Origin: Actinernus sp. WN-2022
Taxonomy: Eukaryota > Cnidaria > Anthozoa > Actiniaria > Actinernidae
Assembly (NCBI GenBank): GCA_030867875.1
Contig: JAOWCC010000577.1
Span: 81,635,740-81,699,739 of the forward strand
DNA length: 64,000 bases
Direction: 5' to 3'
Below the pieces are notes generated by a model, which saw only the letters and a list, made by a program, of their open reading frames with translations, was not told the origin of the DNA and ran no database searches. The translations under genes were made by a program, and so were the position numbers. This document shows, in pieces, positions 1 to 11,497 of this stretch. Position 1 is the first letter of the stretch. Every line of letters starts with the position of its first letter.

Positions 1-252
1 AATTTACCACATTTACAAATCTTCTTACCTTAGAGCTCTTCACTTGTAACATCTAGTACCTGAAGAAGGCTGGTTTGGCCAGCCGAAATATTGTAATATT
101 CAATATAGCATCCCACGTTGTGTCAGCTTTGCTGTTCAACGAGTCAGCAGCACGTCGACATAAGAGGACGGCCATGTTTTTTTTAGAGCTCAACGAGGAC
201 TTGACTTATTCGCTTCATAATATATCCAGTACTTAATTTTTTCTCCTAAATA

Positions 253-1081
253 ATGGCTGATAAAGATTTTCTAACTGCTAAACATTTGAAAACTTTGTGG
301 ACTAAGGAATTTCTACCTAGTATTCGCCACGAAGTTAAAGTAGAAATCAACGCCATTAATTAGCATCAGCATCAACCAACTCACACAGAAGTGTAATGAT
401 GTCGAGCAGTCACAGAACTTTCTTTCTGCTAAATATGACAAGATCCTTGAGGCCATCCATGAGACCAAAAAACAATCTACTGTTACAGAAAGCAGGGTAA
501 GCGAACTCGAGCAAGCGACATCAAATATCCAAGGCGTCAATTTCGACCTCGAGTGCAAGATGGACGATCTACAACAATACCTTAGAAGAGATTGTTTGGA
601 AATCACAGGAATACCCGTCTTACCTAATGATAACCCCAGACGACTGGTCCAAGAATTAGCTAATCTTATTGGGGTAGATGTGGACAATAACGATATTTCT
701 ACTGCGCACAGACTACCGCCGACTAAAAATGTTCAAGATCGCCTGATAGTGAAATTTACACAACGCGACAAAAGAGAGGAAATATACAAGAAGCGAGGCG
801 TGCTCAAAAGCAAAACAATCAAGAACCTTCCCTCTGTAGATGAAGAGCTGGGAGCAAGTATTACCAACCGCAATGCAAGAATCTATATTAATGAAAGCCT
901 CACTTCATACAGAAAACGCCTCTTTGGTCGTATTCATACGTACAAGAAAGACCATAATTTTAAATATGTTTGGACGGTGAATGGCAGAATCATGCTGCGA
1001 GAGTCTGATACTTCTCGTCCCTTGTCCTTCAAAACCCATGATGAGTTTCGAAACTTTCTTGAGAGCCAGGCACAGTATTAA
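253..1081 (+). pseudogene. LINE ORF1 protein, frameshifted
   Basis: The frame opens at ATG 253 (MADKDFLTAKHLKTLW) and hits a stop at 361. The protein continues in another frame from about 359. That second part has a short coiled-coil-like stretch (about 390-550) and then an RNA-binding-like region from 560 (MDDLQQYLRRDCLEITGIP), with an RRM-like core IVKFTQRDKREEIYKKRG. This matches the layout of LINE ORF1 chaperone proteins. It lies 94 bp upstream of ORF2. The family is inferred from layout and motifs. Confidence 0.7.
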
Positions 1082-1175
1082 TTAGAACTGAACTTATGAA
1101 CATTATAATATTTCTTCATTTATGTCATCGGTATACAGCACTTGACCCACAAGTGCACAACAGGTCAACATTAAC

Positions 1176-2623
1176 ATGGCTGATAATCAAGTAAGTAATC
1201 TCCCATTCTATACATTATCAGATAAGGAATTTAATGCTATGACTGGCAACTGGTCTTTTAAACTTAACTCAGATTTTGATTTATATAGTTCACTTTGTAA
1301 TCCGGACAAATTCGATGAAAGTGATCCGGATTTAATGTTGTCTATGCCAACCTCCGACTACTATTCAACCTCAAAATTAAACAAGGCACTTGTTAGAGCT
1401 GGACCAAAATCTCTATCAATGTTACACTGCAATGTAAGGAGTCTACTAAAAAACCTAAATCTTCTAGAGGATATATTATACTCTTTAAATGTTAAACCTG
1501 ACATCCTAGCATTAACAGAGACCAAATTAAGTGAAAACTCAGTAACTAATATTGACATCCCATCTTACAACTTTTTTCACACCGAATCACTAACACATGC
1601 TGGCGGTGCAGGCATCTACGTGTCTAATAATTTAAAAACTATTTCTAGACCTGATATTAAATTTGATATGGAATTAGTGGAATCATGCTGGTTGCAAATT
1701 GACCCTGGTAACAATAAATCACACATTATTGTTGGATGCATATATAGACACCCAACTTCTAACCTCACATAATTTACTAATCAACTAGAAAAAATATTTA
1801 AAACACTAAACCTTAATAAGTATCAAGTCTACATTTTAGGTGATATGAACATTGATTTTCTGAAATACAACATGCATTCTCAAACTGAAGAGTATTTAGA
1901 CATGCTCTACACTAATAATTTTCTTCCTATTATCACTAAACCAACAAGATTAACTGATCATACCTCAACATTAATTGACCATATCTATACAAATTCTCCA
2001 ATTACCTACATTACTTCTGGTATTGCAACTATTGGTATATCTGATCACTTGCCAGTATTCTGTATAATTGATACCCAAGTAAAAAATGGTAAACTGTATT
2101 TTAGAGACTATTCCAAATTTAATAGTGAACTATTCTTACATGATATCAACTTAATTAACTGGGATGACATCCTTGTACCAAATATAAACATAAATGATAA
2201 AGCCACAGATGCAATTAACACAATAAAAAAAATTGTCAATAAACACGCTCCAATGAAACATGTCTCCCGATCAAAGAAAAAACAACTAACAAAGCCTTGG
2301 ATTACAAATGGTATCTTAAAATCAATAAAAAGGAAACAAAAAATGTACCACACACATTTCCTTAGTAAAAACCAATGTAAAATTAATGAATACAAGCAAT
2401 ATGCTAACATGCTCATTCACCTAAAAAGAAAAAGCAAAAAAGATTACTACAATATCCATTTTTCAAAATGTAAGGACAACCTAAAATCAACTTGGAAACT
2501 TATTGGTACTTTGATTAAACGGAAGACTAAGGGTCAAACCTACCCTATGAGGATCACACAAGGAAATAGTGTTTTTACTAAACAAACAGACATTGCTGAG
2601 CAATTTAATAATTGTTTTATTAA
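1176..2623 (+). pseudogene. LINE ORF2, endonuclease half
   Basis: The product starts MADNQVSNLPFYTLSDKEF. The apurinic-type endonuclease motifs follow: LHCNVRSL, DILALTETKL, a HAGGAGIYVS segment, GDMNIDF and the SDHLPVF histidine motif. An in-frame TAA at 1770-1772 separates the first 198 codons from the rest, which stays in the same frame to about 2623. There the coding sequence is cut by the TTAA-flanked insertion at 2620-4127. It has the usual position, upstream of the RT half at 4128. Confidence 0.85.
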
Positions 2624-4127
2624 ACACCACCCTACCCATATCATGTAACCTCTTCTGTTTGCACTCAAACTTATTTTACAGGATGTTAGCATCCATTGTA
2701 GTTGAATAATGTCAATTGCATGTGAAATGACCTTATATTTTGGATAGGGTAATTTTTACAGGTTATCTATGGTTGGAGAGCAAATATCCTAATTATGGAC
2801 GAGAATAAGGTGTGGCTGATCACATGATTGGACTCATCAGCAACATGTCTCCCATAAACGAAGTCACAGCAACTTGAAGATACATTTGTTGTACTTAATA
2901 CAAATCTTTGTAATGAATTTGAATTTTTAATCACCCACTCCAACTTTAGTGTGGTTCTGAATTAGTGTCCATTATAAGAGAAGGCAAGGGAAGTACATTT
3001 TTGCCCTTAGCTCCTGTCTGGAAAACAATTATATCACAAAACTTGGTCAAATAATTCGTTACTTAGTGAATATCCAATAGGCTGATTCTGCAGGAAAAGA
3101 CCAGACATTTATATTTTTTTTTTGCTTAACTCTTTGTCGTCCGGACCTGTAAAAAGGACACTTTAAAGTCTCCGCACGTCAAAATTCACCCCGCTTTCGG
3201 TTTTCATCAGAATTAATTAAAATAAACAGGGTAGTATCCCAGTATAATAAGCCAACCACAGATCCTGTTTGTTTGAATTTTCAACCATCCTCTCATGTTG
3301 AAAAGCCCATTTGTTTTGGCGATTGTTTCGTTTCTTCGATTTTCACGAATTTCGTGGAGCTGAAAATCGGCTCAAAAAACCTTCCCATTTGCACTTGAAA
3401 TCAAGTGCAAACACAAAATAACCACTCAGTCGTTACAGTACCTTGTTTAGTCTTTCCAACCAGCAGGTCTGTTTTCACAAAACACACCAAACGACTGTGA
3501 ACCACGCCGATGTTTACACTGCATTTCACTCGACCACATTTTCCTGCTCCCACCTCCAATTGAATGCTGGGTAATGGACAAAAAAATCACAAGGGGTCCC
3601 CCCCTCTGGGACTCCGGTAGGTTTTTTTTATATAAGTCTTTTACCCCTACAACCAAGAGCGGTGATTTGCACTCAAGCCGTTGCTTTAAAGTGACAAAAA
3701 CACGTAAAAGAATGCCAACTGCAGGATTTCAAGGATTTCATTGAAGAATTTTTTCCTGTGTCTGAAAGCACAAACACAACGGAAAAGCCCTGTGAAATCC
3801 CCTCACAAGGCCTACTAAAAGCAAACCAAGTACTTTTCAGCCATCCTCAGACTTAATGATGTCTTCAAGCTCTCTGACAGTGGCATTGTTCTCCAAAATT
3901 AGAGCACATTTCATTGGAAACCCTACCGAAGCAGCCATACCTACCGTCGGCCGGTACGTAGAATTCTCCCGAATGGCATTGTGGGGAAAGTTTGAGCCTT
4001 TGGCTTAACAAGTCAGCAGTATTTAATTACCCCGGGCTAGCCAAACTGGAACTGTGGGGGGAGGGTTTAGTTAGCACTCAGGATTTCACCAATTGAGCTC
4101 ACACACGATCGGACGACAAAGAGTTAA
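2620..4127. mobile_element. TTAA-flanked insertion in LINE ORF2 (piggyBac-like, non-autonomous)
   Basis: LINE coding stops at a TTAA (2620-2623) and resumes in register after a second TTAA (4124-4127), so about 1.5 kb was inserted with a TTAA target duplication. The right end reads inward as TTAACTCTTTGTCGTCCG. The same 18 bases occur inverted at 3126-3143, bounding an inner unit of about 1.0 kb. piggyBac transposons use TTAA targets and similar C/T-rich ends. No transposase is visible. The left 0.5 kb (2624-3125) does not share that terminus, so the insertion may be composite. Confidence 0.65.
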
Positions 4128-5747
4128 TGTAGGCCCAACTCTAGCTAACACAATTAATACTAATAATGTTAACCCCATTCAGTATATCACTCACTCACCA
4201 TCCTCAAGCTTTTTCCTCTCACCTATTACTGAATCTCAAGTTTTTACAATGTTTGCTACCTTGAACGAAAATAAAACATCCATTGATATCCCAAATAAAC
4301 TTATTAAGCTTGCAAGTGAACCCCTATCAATCATATTCACAAAAATATACAATGAGTCATTATCAACAGGAATAGTACCTGATATCTTTAAAATATCTAG
4401 GATAACTCCCATATTTAAGAGTGGTGTTGTGACAGAGCTAGGCAATTATAGGCCAATAGCCATTCTCTCTCCCTTTAGTAAAGTGTTAGAAAGACTTGTG
4501 TATAATCATTTTTATTTTTCTGGAAAAACAAAAAAATATTATATAATTACCAGTTTGGATTCAGAAAAGGACACTCAACCGAACAAGCAATTTTGGAAAT
4601 CATAGAAAACCTAAAAACAGCCATAGATGAAAAACAAATAACCTGTGGAATTTTCCTCGATTTTTCTAAAGCTTTTGACACGATCAACCATGACATACTA
4701 CTTGCAAAAATCAACAAATATGGAATTCGGGGAGTCCCACATGAATGGTTCTCTAGTTACTTAAACAATAGAAAACAGTACGTGAAAATTGGTAATACTG
4801 AATCTAGTTTGAAAACGTAATATGTGGTGTTGCACAAGGGTCTACTCTAGGACATTTACTCTTCCTTTTTTATGAAACGTTTTGCCAAACTCATCAAAAA
4901 AGTTTTCATTTAGAATCTTTGCTGATGACACCAATTTATTTTATTCATCCAATAACTTAAGTGAATTGGAAACAGTTATTAATGATGAGCTCACCCACCC
5001 ATGTACTCAACTACTGTGCAGCCAATAAATTATCAATTAATTTTAAAAAGACAAATTACATGCTAATAACATCTCCAAGGAATAAGCCACATATAAATAT
5101 AACAACCTGCAAAATAGAACAACAAACATATATCAAATACTTAGGTGTATATATAGATGAGCACCTAAATTGGGATCACCAAATAAAACATGTCAACAAT
5201 AAATTAGCAAAAAATATAGGAATTATCCGTAAATTAAGACATTATGTCAATTTAAATACACTTAAACAACTCTATTATACCCTTGTATACCCTTATTTAA
5301 ACTATGGATTAATGGGTTGGGGTACTGCTTACCAATCTAGGCTAAAAAATTACCTCCAAACAAAATAAATGTATTCTTTGTATCTTCTTTGCAAACAAAA
5401 GAGAAAGTGTTAACCCTTATTATGAAATCTTACAAATCCTAAACCTAAGTAATATTTTTAAGTTTAAAATTTCATCTCTTGTACACATAATTCAAAATGA
5501 TAAAATAAATACTCCAGTTGTACTCCTTAACGTTATTACATCTGCCTCTGAAGTCCATTCCTATAATACAATATATGCAGCCAATCAAAACTTATACAGA
5601 GCAGCTGCCAGAACAAATTAAGGTCTATTTACATTTAAAGCTATAGCTTCCAAGATATGGGAAAAAATACCTTATTATCTCAAATGTTTACCTCAAAGTA
5701 GTTTTAAGAAAAAATATAAATTATTCTTACTTGATAATCAGACCTGA
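4128..5747 (+). pseudogene. LINE ORF2, reverse transcriptase half
   Basis: Reverse transcriptase motifs appear in order across several frames: NYRPIAILSPFSKVLERLVY (about 4440-4500), DFSKAFDTINHDILL (about 4660-4700), a GVAQGSTLG segment (about 4835), FADDTN (about 4915-4935), and the C-terminal IKYLGVYIDEHLNWD (about 5130-5170) plus YPYLNYGLMGWG (about 5290-5325). Frame changes fall near 4530-4590, 4820 and 4900-4960, and stops at 5366 and about 5620 break the C-terminal part. It is a dead copy. Confidence 0.85.
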
Positions 5748-6120
5748 AATATATATACATCAATGAGAATGTTATGTAGTAATATATATTAAGTCTATTT
5801 ACTGTCTATTTCATATAATGTACATGTAATATGTATATATATATATAACTGAAACCTGTATTTTCTTTTTAATTTCTTCTTATTTTCCTTATTTTCCTTA
5901 CTATATGAAGTTCTGATATCATTTCCGGTAAACCTGTCCTCGTATATTTATTCTGATGGTAGTGGCTAACTCGAAAGCTTCAATGCTACTTTGGCCACTA
6001 CACACAATTCCTGTAAACCATATATAGTACTTTTGTTAATTTTCTGTTCTCGTAGTAATCCTATGTCAAATTTCATACCTATATGTACCTGTAAATAGTG
6101 TTAAATAAAGAGCCTTGAAC

Positions 6121-8438
6121 CTTGTAGTCCTTGGACTTCGTATTCATTTTCATTTTGGCTGATTAGATCTGACTTAGATCGAACGTAGCAACCAGCAGGA
6201 TTTTCGTCCACGGTTCTTTGCCGTTTCTCAAGTTTATCTTTTATTTATAGCTACTCAAGCATGTTAATACTTGGGTCAGAGGCTATGTTCAGAAAAAAAC
6301 TGTATTTTGATCATTTCTCGTTCGTTAAACGCACCCTGCAAACCAAATACGCCAAGAATGTTGGTATCATGGTCCTTGAAATATATGAATATTTGGTTAC
6401 CATGGAAACATATTTTAAGGGTGCTCCTTAACTTTCGAACATTTGAGAGTTCAAGTAAAAATGGAGTTGCAAAATTAATTATTTAGATGTAGTTGTTTAT
6501 AAAATGTTACGGGAGAAAGCTTTAGGACCCTCTGGATCTCTGAATTATATAAGATGATTGGCCTTATTATTTCGTGACATACGGTCACCGACAATATTGT
6601 CGGACTCGCGGAGATCGACTGTTATTTACTAATTGAGCTCAGAATTTGGAATACTGATTTAGTTTGATCGAGGTAAATAAAATACGTAAAAATGAAAGAC
6701 TGTTGCTTTCCCTCTCTTGCAAAATTCCTAACTGTAGTTGTCTGTCACGATAATTATTTAAAAACACATTGATGGTCAACGTTTGGTCATTCTTCCTTGT
6801 CATCATTCTCAACCTCAGACCCTTCTGTTATTATTTACTGCGCATGCTCGACGAAATCGTAAGCTCTGGGAAACTCCACATATGCAAATGAGGGTTGTTT
6901 TTGTCCCTTCAAATGCAAATAAATAAATTATGCACGCACGTGCTATGTCGTCATATGTATTGTTTTATAAAACACCAATCAGAGCTCTCTAAATTCTGGA
7001 GTTTCCCAGAGCCTTACGATTTCGTCGAATATGCGCAGTAAGAAATAAGAGAATGGTCTGGGATCGAGAATGCCTTGTCGTTTCCAATTTTGAATTCATT
7101 CATAATCGCGGGCACTACGCATGACATCGAATTTTGTCTATAGAATACACGGTTTATACATGTTTACAACAACCAGCGCGCGAGTTTCCTCTGGACGAAT
7201 TTATAAACATGACCATAATTACAATTAATATGTACATGACATTGCGGAATGTTTTCGAAACAAAAGTATCTCAAGGCTTTACCCCTGCGATCGCACAAAA
7301 GGAACCTCAATGTCACTACTTCAACTAATTAGCGTTTTCATACTTTCTCATATCTGACGGTAGGAGACATGTATATGTAATCCTAAAAGACGATTACTTA
7401 GACGAGTGAATTATATGCATACTTTATCAGGCATTTGAAGGGGGCTGTTTTCATTTGTCTGATAGGTTGGGTATTTTAAGTTAATACGTTTTCCATTAGG
7501 CTTTCCCTATAGGAGTGGATAACCTTTTTGTGTCCCTGGAAGGAGAATAGATGGGTAAATGTGGTTAGGGTATGGTACGATATCAGGTCACTGAATTGAA
7601 ACTCGCCGCTTTGGCAGCTTTCCGAGTTGGAAATGTGAAGCGGTTTGAATTATTGCAAGATAAACACAGAAAAAGCAAAGAAACTTCACAGTAGTAAATT
7701 ATAAGTCATTTCGGAATGTTTACCTTTGAAAGCGGCATATTTACAGCTTGGCCAGTCACATCGACCAAAGACGACCGTCAATTCGTCTTTCGCTTAACTG
7801 TAAGAGTATTCATTCCCCAGTGAACCGGAGCGGCATCGAGGTTCAGATCAAACGTTATTCTGTAAACATTGGTTGTACTGAATCTTAATACATGTGGTTG
7901 ACTGTGAAAATGTATTATCCCAAAAGTTCACTATCTTGTGAACCATCTAAATAAGTCGTTTACAGTTCGTTACGACATCGCCGCTAAGTTACCTATGGGG
8001 ACCCAGTACCATGTCTATCAAAGTTATAGCCGTCTAGCATTAGAAATGAGGGAGATACGGGCATGGTACTTAAAATTACGTAACCGATAACGGCTTCGTG
8101 ATTGATAAGGGACCCAATGCCATGTCAGTCCAGGCCAGGAATATGAAGCGAGTTAGCAATTGAAATCTCATTTCCCGAACATGTATATGCGCACCAGGAG
8201 TTCTCATATTCCGAACATCGTACGAGTAGATCCACAGCTAACATACATCTTCGGAAAAAGCTACAACATTGCGTTACTTTGTATTTAGGGAATTTAAGAT
8301 CAAGTTACGTTTGAGTGGTGCGAGAGGTCAGCTCAATTAATGAAAGGCAAAAATATGGTATTTTGCTGCGCTTTGAAAAATAGCAGCAAAATTATGTTCA
8401 CAAGGTGATTTGATGTAGAGCCATTTCATTGGCTCTTG
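6121..8438. other. Non-coding interval before element 1
   Basis: I see no convincing gene here. The short open frames (6271-6486, 7134-7328) lack recognisable motifs and are AT-rich. The only clear structure is the foldback at 6804-7072. The last five bases, TCTTG (8434-8438), are the left copy of the element 1 target duplication. Confidence 0.5.
6804..7072. repeat. Foldback (MITE-like) inverted repeat
   Basis: The two ends are inverted copies of each other. The left arm holds ACTGCGCATGCTCGACGAAA and AAGCTCTGGGAAACTCCA; the right arm holds their near-exact reverse complements at about 6990-7045. Arms are roughly 100 bp and the loop about 70 bp. No coding sequence is present. Confidence 0.7.
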
Positions 8439-8594
8439 AGCAGCAGGGGGGGCGGGTGAGCATACTAACTTGGGGAGAATAATTGTACTGCACTTTTCAG
8501 AACACCACCGCGATCCTCAGTCCACATTCGGACCAACGAACGTAGTACCCCCCGTTCCCCTGCTGCTATATCTATCTCCGTAGAGCCAGTTGTC
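8439..8594 (+). repeat. Left TIR of element 1
   Basis: This matches the reverse complement of 21133-21288 with a few differences, including the length of the G run. The outer 129 bp (8439-8567) are themselves bounded by inverted copies of the terminus: AGCAGCAGGGG at the outer edge and CCCCTGCTGCT at 8557-8567. Confidence 0.9.
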
Positions 8595-8651
8595 CATTTT
8601 GTTGTCGTTTAAAAAACAATTAGATAAAGACTCGCATAAGGTATATATCGA

Positions 8652-9002
8652 ATGACGATGGAGAAAATCACTTGTAGTTGGCTGATGCGTGGGAAGGACA
8701 CCAAATATATAAGGAACCGTTCGAAGACAACAGTGTACTGTGCTCAGCACAACCTTCAGATACGAGGAGGGACCGCCTTATTCGTCCCATGTTCGAAGTG
8801 TGGCCGCGGTTGTCGGACTAGGTACGGACTTTGTACGAAGTGTGGGACAACACACCGCCGACACCTACGCGAGATGAAACACCGCACTAAGCATCTCTTT
8901 TCGAAGGTGTTGTTAGAATTGGAGAACCATATCGAGATGAAAAACCGAACTAAGGACCGCTTTGCAAAGGTGTTGGAGGAATTGGAGAACCATAACAAGT
9001 AG
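8652..9002 (+). CDS. Small zinc-binding protein (element 1)
   Basis: This 116-aa protein has a TCSWLMRGKDTK start, a YCAQH motif, then a CSKCGRGC...GLCTKC cluster consistent with one or two zinc sites. The C-terminal third is a charged, helix-prone duplication with two similar copies of a LELENH segment. The homologue in element 2 (35330-35767) keeps the cysteines but has an unrelated acidic tail. It is the first rightward gene and is followed by an A/T hairpin and the TFIIB-like gene, which suggests an early regulatory role. I chose ATG 8652, just after a TATATATCG motif; Met3 is also possible. I do not recognise a named family. Confidence 0.75.
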   Translation: MTMEKITCSWLMRGKDTKYIRNRSKTTVYCAQHNLQIRGGTALFVPCSKCGRGCRTRYGLCTKCGTTHRRHLREMKHRTKHLFSKVLLELENHIEMKNRTKDRFAKVLEELENHNK

Positions 9003-9015
9003 AAAGCGCAAGATG

Positions 9016-9069
9016 GAAGGAGAAAAAAGAAAGAAGAAAGACATGCCACTCTCTTCCTTCTTTTTTCTC
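9016..9069 (+). terminator. A/T-rich hairpin after the zinc protein gene
   Basis: A purine-rich arm (GAAGGAGAAAAAAGAAAGAAG, here named only by position 9016-9036) is answered by a pyrimidine-rich arm at 9053-9069 across a 16-base loop. It starts 14 bp after the stop codon. Element 2 has a longer A-run/T-run hairpin at the same place (35779-35855). A role in transcript 3' end formation is inferred. Confidence 0.5.
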
Positions 9070-9120
9070 ACACCAACAAACAATTAGACGACAGAGAGAC
9101 CTATAGTATACACCACTAGT

Positions 9121-10056
9121 ATGGACGACCCTTTGGGCTTGCTTGGTTCCGAAGCTTGTGTCAGCCTACCTACGTTTGATACTAATCCTATCATCCCACA
9201 GTCATATCTCAACTCCTGGGAAATGTGCCCCGAATGTCTATGTCCAATGGAATCCATATGTCCCACCTGTGGTCTTGTTTCCGAGATCGAATCACATGAA
9301 GGCGACGAAACGATTCATATCGCTCAGCAGTTGCGTATAGTAGGTCCGAATAAATTTCAGTATCAATGCGATCTAGATCGTACGATCCCAACGGATAATC
9401 AAGAATTGCAACGGCGTACAATCATGCGAGAACTACAGGCGTACAACACCGCTTATAAACAAAACCACGACCTCTCGTTTCCCACAAACGTATTAGTAAT
9501 CATGGCCGACGCATTCATCCAAGTGAATAAAGTTTGTGCCAAACGTAGTCATGCCAGGAGAACTATTTTGGCCGCACTACTTTACCACGCATGTATACAA
9601 TGTAAGTTCCTTAGATCTAAAAGCGAGGTTGCTCATTTCATGCAACTCAACAATCAAGGCATCTATCGCGGCAATGTCTTTCTACGCTCACTATGGGACG
9701 ACAACAAAATCGATATTGACTTAAATGCCGACCACATAGTTCCTCACATCGCAACGACCTTTGCTAAACTCGACCTCGCTGGAAATCGTGGCATTCGACA
9801 AATAGCCTACGAGGTCGTTCGTACAGCAATCGAAGACAATATTGGTATCCACTCCATACTTCACACCAAAGTAGTCGGAGCGAGCTACGAGGTGCTACGT
9901 CGTGCAGGAAAATGTATCGCTCTTATTGACGTTGTCGAACGGTGTGGTATAAGTAAGTGTGCCACTGTACGTTTTATCAAAGGGTTGCTTGCTTACCATT
10001 CCCACTTTGAGCCCATCTATACAAAACATGGTCTGACGTGCCGTTTCTCAATGTGA
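9121..10056 (+). CDS. TFIIB-like transcription factor (element 1)
   Basis: This 311-aa protein has an N-terminal zinc ribbon (Cys36, 39, 47, 50: CPEC...CPTCGLVS) followed by helical cyclin-like repeats. The clearest is around residues 140-185, with RRTILAALLYHACIQC and SEVAHFMQLNNQGI. A ribbon followed by cyclin folds is the TFIIB/TFB plan, which some large DNA viruses also encode. It probably recruits RNA polymerase to element promoters. The start follows a TATAGTATA motif about 13 bp upstream. The homologue in element 2 (35882-36788) is frameshifted, but this copy is open throughout. The family call is by motif and layout. Confidence 0.75.
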   Translation: MDDPLGLLGSEACVSLPTFDTNPIIPQSYLNSWEMCPECLCPMESICPTCGLVSEIESHEGDETIHIAQQLRIVGPNKFQYQCDLDRTIPTDNQELQRRTIMRELQAYNTAYKQNHDLSFPTNVLVIMADAFIQVNKVCAKRSHARRTILAALLYHACIQCKFLRSKSEVAHFMQLNNQGIYRGNVFLRSLWDDNKIDIDLNADHIVPHIATTFAKLDLAGNRGIRQIAYEVVRTAIEDNIGIHSILHTKVVGASYEVLRRAGKCIALIDVVERCGISKCATVRFIKGLLAYHSHFEPIYTKHGLTCRFSM

Positions 10057-10099
10057 AAGTATGTACCCTGTTTGCTCTTCTCATAGGAAATATCGATCT

Positions 10100-10682
10100 T
10101 CAACCCAACCTTTCTCGCAGCTCCTTTCGAAGCTCTTTCCGAATTTGTTCCACACTTTTTTCACCCTTGTCCATAGCCCTGTGTCGAATTTCAACCCTCA
10201 TAGCCTCGTATTTTTCTGCCTCGGCAAGGATTAGAGAGAACTCGGAGTCGGACACTTTCTCATCCCGCAAGGCCTTCGAAACGAGATCATGGAGCGTATT
10301 CGCTTTCGTTTTCGCCAACATAGCTGTTTTCTCGTGCTTAGAAACTTTGATTCCAAGGCAATTTAGCCCCAACAGCTGTAGATGCTGAAATTACCCCACA
10401 GATCCCACCGACGACACCAAGAGGTAGCCCCACTATAGCACCAAAACCAGATAGAGTGCCTGCTAAGCCAGAGCCCGATAAAAGAACAGATAGGCTACCT
10501 GTAGTCACAGCAATATCATGGACGATTCCCCGTGCGCGAGAATACTTTTTACGCACACCCTCATAGTGTTTTTCTTGGGCTTCGATGCTTGCAAGTGTTT
10601 CACACACCTTTTGCAGTCGAAAGCTCTCTCCAGATAGCATCGGCGCTGTTGGAATCGTTTGAATCGTATCGCTTGCTATCAT
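10100..10682 (-). pseudogene. Leftward conserved membrane-associated protein, frameshifted (element 1)
   Basis: Two overlapping leftward frames look like one gene. The first (from ATG 10682) has a helical N-terminus and a Gly/Ala/Leu-rich membrane-like stretch (GLAGTLSGFGAIVGLPLGVV). The second (to 10100) has KVSKHEKTAMLAKTKANTL, then LVSKALRDEKVSDSEFSLIL and a charged tail. They overlap near 10340-10372, where a frame change must lie. I recall this pair as one protein family in repeat-encoded cnidarian proteins, function unknown. A further leftward segment at about 10030-10095 (KIDISYEKSKQG) matches the C-terminus of the element 2 gene at 36772. Confidence 0.65.
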
Positions 10683-10694
10683 ATACGTTCTACC

Positions 10695-11377
10695 TTACTC
10701 AATCTTCAATACGAAGCGTATGGGTCTACCATGGAAGTCTATCACGTTGCATTTCTCATCACGAACTGTCAGGCGAAGGCTGCTTATCATCGTACCTAGA
10801 GCTTTGACATTTAGTGGAGGTAGCGAAGAGTAAGTCGCTTTTGCAAATCTTTCACCCAGGATATCTATACTGGCCAGGACTTGCGATCGCTTTCCCTCTA
10901 GAAATGAGATGTTTGAATCAACCACGTCGCAGTGGACATACACTGTGTGAATATCTTTGATCGTCAGAGTGCGGTTACCCAATTCGATTGACACACCATG
11001 CCCTTCTGGGGTACTTTCGTAACACAATAATGTGCATAGCTTCCTATCAAATCGAATCGGTTTCTTGACTTCTATGTCCCAAGACCTACGAGATGGATGT
11101 TCCACTATTTTCAAGATACCAGCATCGATTGCAGGCTTGAAATAGGGTGTTTGAGGCTTGCCATATCATGGTGCCCTGCAGTAACAGTGTATGAGTTTCT
11201 CACCTCTGCTTCGTTGTCTTTGCCTCCCACGAACCACCAAAAGCTCGCATCCTTTTCTAGGTTCCACCAACTGTTCTCAAGAGTGACCTTGACTAGCGAA
11301 ATGTTGTGGATAATAAGAGGTTGATTGAAGTAGACCTCGTGGTCAGCCGTAGGACAGGTGATATTTAAGATTGACAT
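10695..11377 (-). pseudogene. Candidate minor capsid (penton-like) protein, frameshifted (element 1)
   Basis: Two leftward frames abut at about 11111-11114. The N-terminal part (ATG 11377, MSILNITCPTADHEVYFNQP) runs into a beta-rich C-terminal part with DIHTVYVHCDVVD, then LRLTVRDEKCNVIDFHGRP. Alternating hydrophobic beta strands and a length near 220 aa fit a single jelly-roll structural protein, as expected of the minor capsid protein in this virus group. That role is inferred and no fold search was possible. It lies next to the gene at 11498, in the block missing from element 2. Confidence 0.55.
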
Positions 11378-11497
11378 CGCAACGGTATTAAAGGCAAGCC
11401 TCCTATCCCATATATGTCGAGAGCTTCAATATGAGGAGGCACGGAGGTCTTTTCAGCTATCATTATAGCGAGAGAGAGACACACGGAGGCTCCAATA

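Larger units (their letters stand above)
1..6120 (+). mobile_element. LINE retrotransposon copy (CR1/L2/jockey-like), interrupted
   Basis: This is a non-LTR retrotransposon with the usual two-ORF layout: ORF1 (253-1081), then an endonuclease plus reverse transcriptase ORF2 (1176-5747). A 3' UTR of about 370 bp ends near an AATAAA-containing sequence at about 6105-6120. The first 250 bases read as a GC-richer 5' UTR. The copy is dead: ORF1 has a frameshift, ORF2 has an in-frame stop at 1770-1772, an insertion at 2620-4127 and several frameshifts. The clade is inferred from the endonuclease and RT motifs and is not certain. Confidence 0.85.

Noticed and set aside
10023..10095. A 34-nt mini-intron (GTGAAAGT...TTCATAG) at the TFIIB 3' ends of both elements
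   Set aside because: The conservation is better explained by leftward coding (KIDISYE/RIDISYE) shared by both elements.
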